The notes under the pieces were generated by a model that was given only the letters and a program-made list of their open reading frames with translations, ran no database searches and was not told the origin of the DNA. From Paenibacillus pinistramenti (GTDB lineage: Bacteria; Bacillota; Bacilli; Paenibacillales; Paenibacillaceae), in the NCBI RefSeq assembly GCF_005869875.1, contig NZ_VAWG01000005.1, forward strand, positions 164,532 to 228,531: a stretch of 64,000 nt of DNA. Direction: 5' to 3'. This document shows positions 62,782-64,000 of this stretch, piece by piece (position 1 is the first letter of the stretch; every line of letters starts with the position of its first letter). Both the position numbers and the translations under genes were made by a program.

Positions 62782-64000
62782 ATGATTAGCGGTAACTTGG
62801 GATACCCGCGGATTGGGCAGAACCGGGAATGGAAGAAGGCAGTTGAGGCTTATTGGGCAGGCAGGCTGGAGGAGCAGGAGCTGCACAGCCAGCTGGAGGA
62901 CATCCGGCTGAATAACCTGAAGCTGCAGCAGGAGCAGGGCATTGATGTGATTCCGGTGAATGATTTTACTTATTATGATCATGTGCTGGACACAGCGGTT
63001 ATGTTTGGCCTGATTCCGGAACGTTTTGGATGGAGCAGCGGTGACAAAGAGGTTGATCTTGCCACTTATTATGCGGTTGCCCGCGGGAACATAACGGCAG
63101 CCGCCTCTGAAATGACGAAATGGTTTAATACCAATTATCACTATATTGTTCCGGAGCTGACGGCGGATTTGCAGCCTGTCTTGACGGTCAACCGGCCGCT
63201 TGCGGCTTACCGGGAAGCGAAAGCCAAGCTGGGCATCGAAGGCAGACCGGTGCTGGTCGGACTGTTTACGCTGCTGAAGCTGTCGAAGGGCTATGAAGCC
63301 GGGCAGTTTGCAGACTGGGTGGACCGGCTGCTCCCGCTGTATGGACAAGTGCTGGCGGAGCTGGAGCAGGAGGGCGCGGCGTGGGTGCAGATCGACGAGC
63401 CTGCCCTGACGGGGACTCTGACTCCGGAGGAGCTGGCTGAAGTGCAGCGTATTTACGGCACTCTGAGCGGGCAGCGGTCCGGACTGAACGTGATGCTGCA
63501 GACGTATTTTGAGGCGGTGGATCACTATAAAGAGATTACAGCGCTGCCGGTGCAGGGCCTCGGACTGGATTTCGTGCATGACCGGGGAGCGAATCTGCGT
63601 TCCGTGCTGGAGCAGGGCTTTCCGGCGGACAAGGTGCTCGGCGCAGGCCTCATCGACGGGCGGAATATCTGGAAGGCGGATGTAGCGGGAAAAATCAAGC
63701 TGCTTGACGCGCTCAAGCAGGCGGTTTCGCCGGACCGGCTTATCGTGCAGCCTTCCTGCAGCCTGCTGCATGTGCCGGTAACGGCAGCGCAGGAAGAGAA
63801 GCTGGAGCCGGTGCTGCGGGAAGCGCTGGCCTTCGCGAATGAGAAGCTGGCGGAGCTGGTGCTGCTGGCGAAAGCCGACCGCCTGGGCGCAGACGCGGCC
63901 GCCGCGGAGCTGGCCGCTGCGGAGCGCGCCCGCCAGGCGCTGCAGCAGTCGCCGGCGCGCAGCAGCAGCGCGGTCCGCCAGCGGGCGGCACACGCGGCCG
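62782..64000 (+). CDS. metE: Cobalamin-independent methionine synthase MetE (3' end cut off by window)
   Basis: The first 406 codons of MetE, which methylates homocysteine from 5-methyl-THF-polyglutamate without B12. Start ATG 62782 has AGAGGAG upstream. The N-terminal barrel is clear: SGNLGYPRIGQNREWKKAVE, DVIPVNDFTYYDHVLDTAV, MTKWFNTNYHYIVPEL, then WVQIDEPALTGTL and QPSCSLLHVPV. The catalytic Zn domain lies beyond the window. No stop appears in frame. Expected length is about 760 residues. Confidence 0.96.
   Translation, partial: MISGNLGYPRIGQNREWKKAVEAYWAGRLEEQELHSQLEDIRLNNLKLQQEQGIDVIPVNDFTYYDHVLDTAVMFGLIPERFGWSSGDKEVDLATYYAVARGNITAAASEMTKWFNTNYHYIVPELTADLQPVLTVNRPLAAYREAKAKLGIEGRPVLVGLFTLLKLSKGYEAGQFADWVDRLLPLYGQVLAELEQEGAAWVQIDEPALTGTLTPEELAEVQRIYGTLSGQRSGLNVMLQTYFEAVDHYKEITALPVQGLGLDFVHDRGANLRSVLEQGFPADKVLGAGLIDGRNIWKADVAGKIKLLDALKQAVSPDRLIVQPSCSLLHVPVTAAQEEKLEPVLREALAFANEKLAELVLLAKADRLGADAAAAELAAAERARQALQQSPARSSSAVRQRAAHAA

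Overview
This is chromosomal DNA from a Gram-positive endospore former, most likely Paenibacillus or a close relative. The evidence is the moderately GC-rich coding sequence, strong AGGAGG-type ribosome binding sites, frequent TTG and GTG starts, sporulation and germination-type genes (YtaF, a SleB-type hydrolase), YesM/YesN two-component sugar-uptake loci and a Bacillus-like gene order tsaE-tsaB-rimI-tsaD ... ydiF ... moaC ... tatC-groES-groEL. I saw no rRNA, tRNA, CRISPR array, prophage or insertion sequence.

Layout. 1-2.4 kb: an excisionase-type regulator divergent from modAB (molybdate uptake, no modC). 2.5-4.9 kb: an extradiol-type dioxygenase and a two-gene ThrE-type exporter. 5.3-9.2 kb: qoxABCD, an aa3-type quinol oxidase. 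9.4-14.1 kb: small unknown proteins, a lipoprotein cyclophilin and a chemoreceptor. 14.3-17.6 kb: a 7TM histidine kinase convergent with a two-gene unit that I consider the most novel item here: a class I isoprenoid-fold enzyme followed by an NHLP-leader peptide precursor with a Trp near its C-terminus, in the same order as comQ-comX. 17.8-25.1 kb: ytaF, tatA, a DivIVA/GpsB-like protein, dps with a PerR-like box, a KGG-repeat stress protein, a SleB-family hydrolase with a structured leader, and a TetR/YhgE pair. 25.8-30.4 kb: gltB with a GlnR/TnrA box far upstream. 30.5-40.3 kb: an ABC exporter, a complete sugar-uptake and two-component locus, bactofilin and an M23 peptidase. 40.4-45.3 kb: cardiolipin synthase and a split NHEJ set (LigD-type polymerase, ATP-dependent ligase, Ku). 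45.5-48.6 kb: the tRNA t6A operon tsaE-tsaB-rimI-tsaD. 48.7-52.9 kb: an RNA methyltransferase, phosphoesterase, MFS transporter and rhodanese. 52.9-53.3 kb: a gene-free DnaA-box cluster. 53.3-60.2 kb: ydiF, a 5-formyl-THF cyclo-ligase, moaC, a MogA-type protein, tatC and groESL behind a CIRCE element. 60.4-61.5 kb: an AT-rich, probably acquired, type I restriction-like nuclease. 61.8-64 kb: an SRAP/YedK protein and the 5' part of metE behind a leader with competing inverted repeats.

How the parts fit. Molybdate import and the moaC/MogA genes serve molybdenum cofactor synthesis. tatA and tatC, about 39 kb apart, can together form a minimal Tat translocase. The Ku, ligase and polymerase genes form one end-joining system. 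Regulatory signals readable in the DNA include a CIRCE element, a PerR-like box, a GlnR/TnrA box, a TetR-type palindrome, phased repeats at modA and the DnaA boxes. A recurring oddity is short tandem duplication at gene ends, several of them containing the stop codon. All calls come from reading the sequence; no database search was possible.
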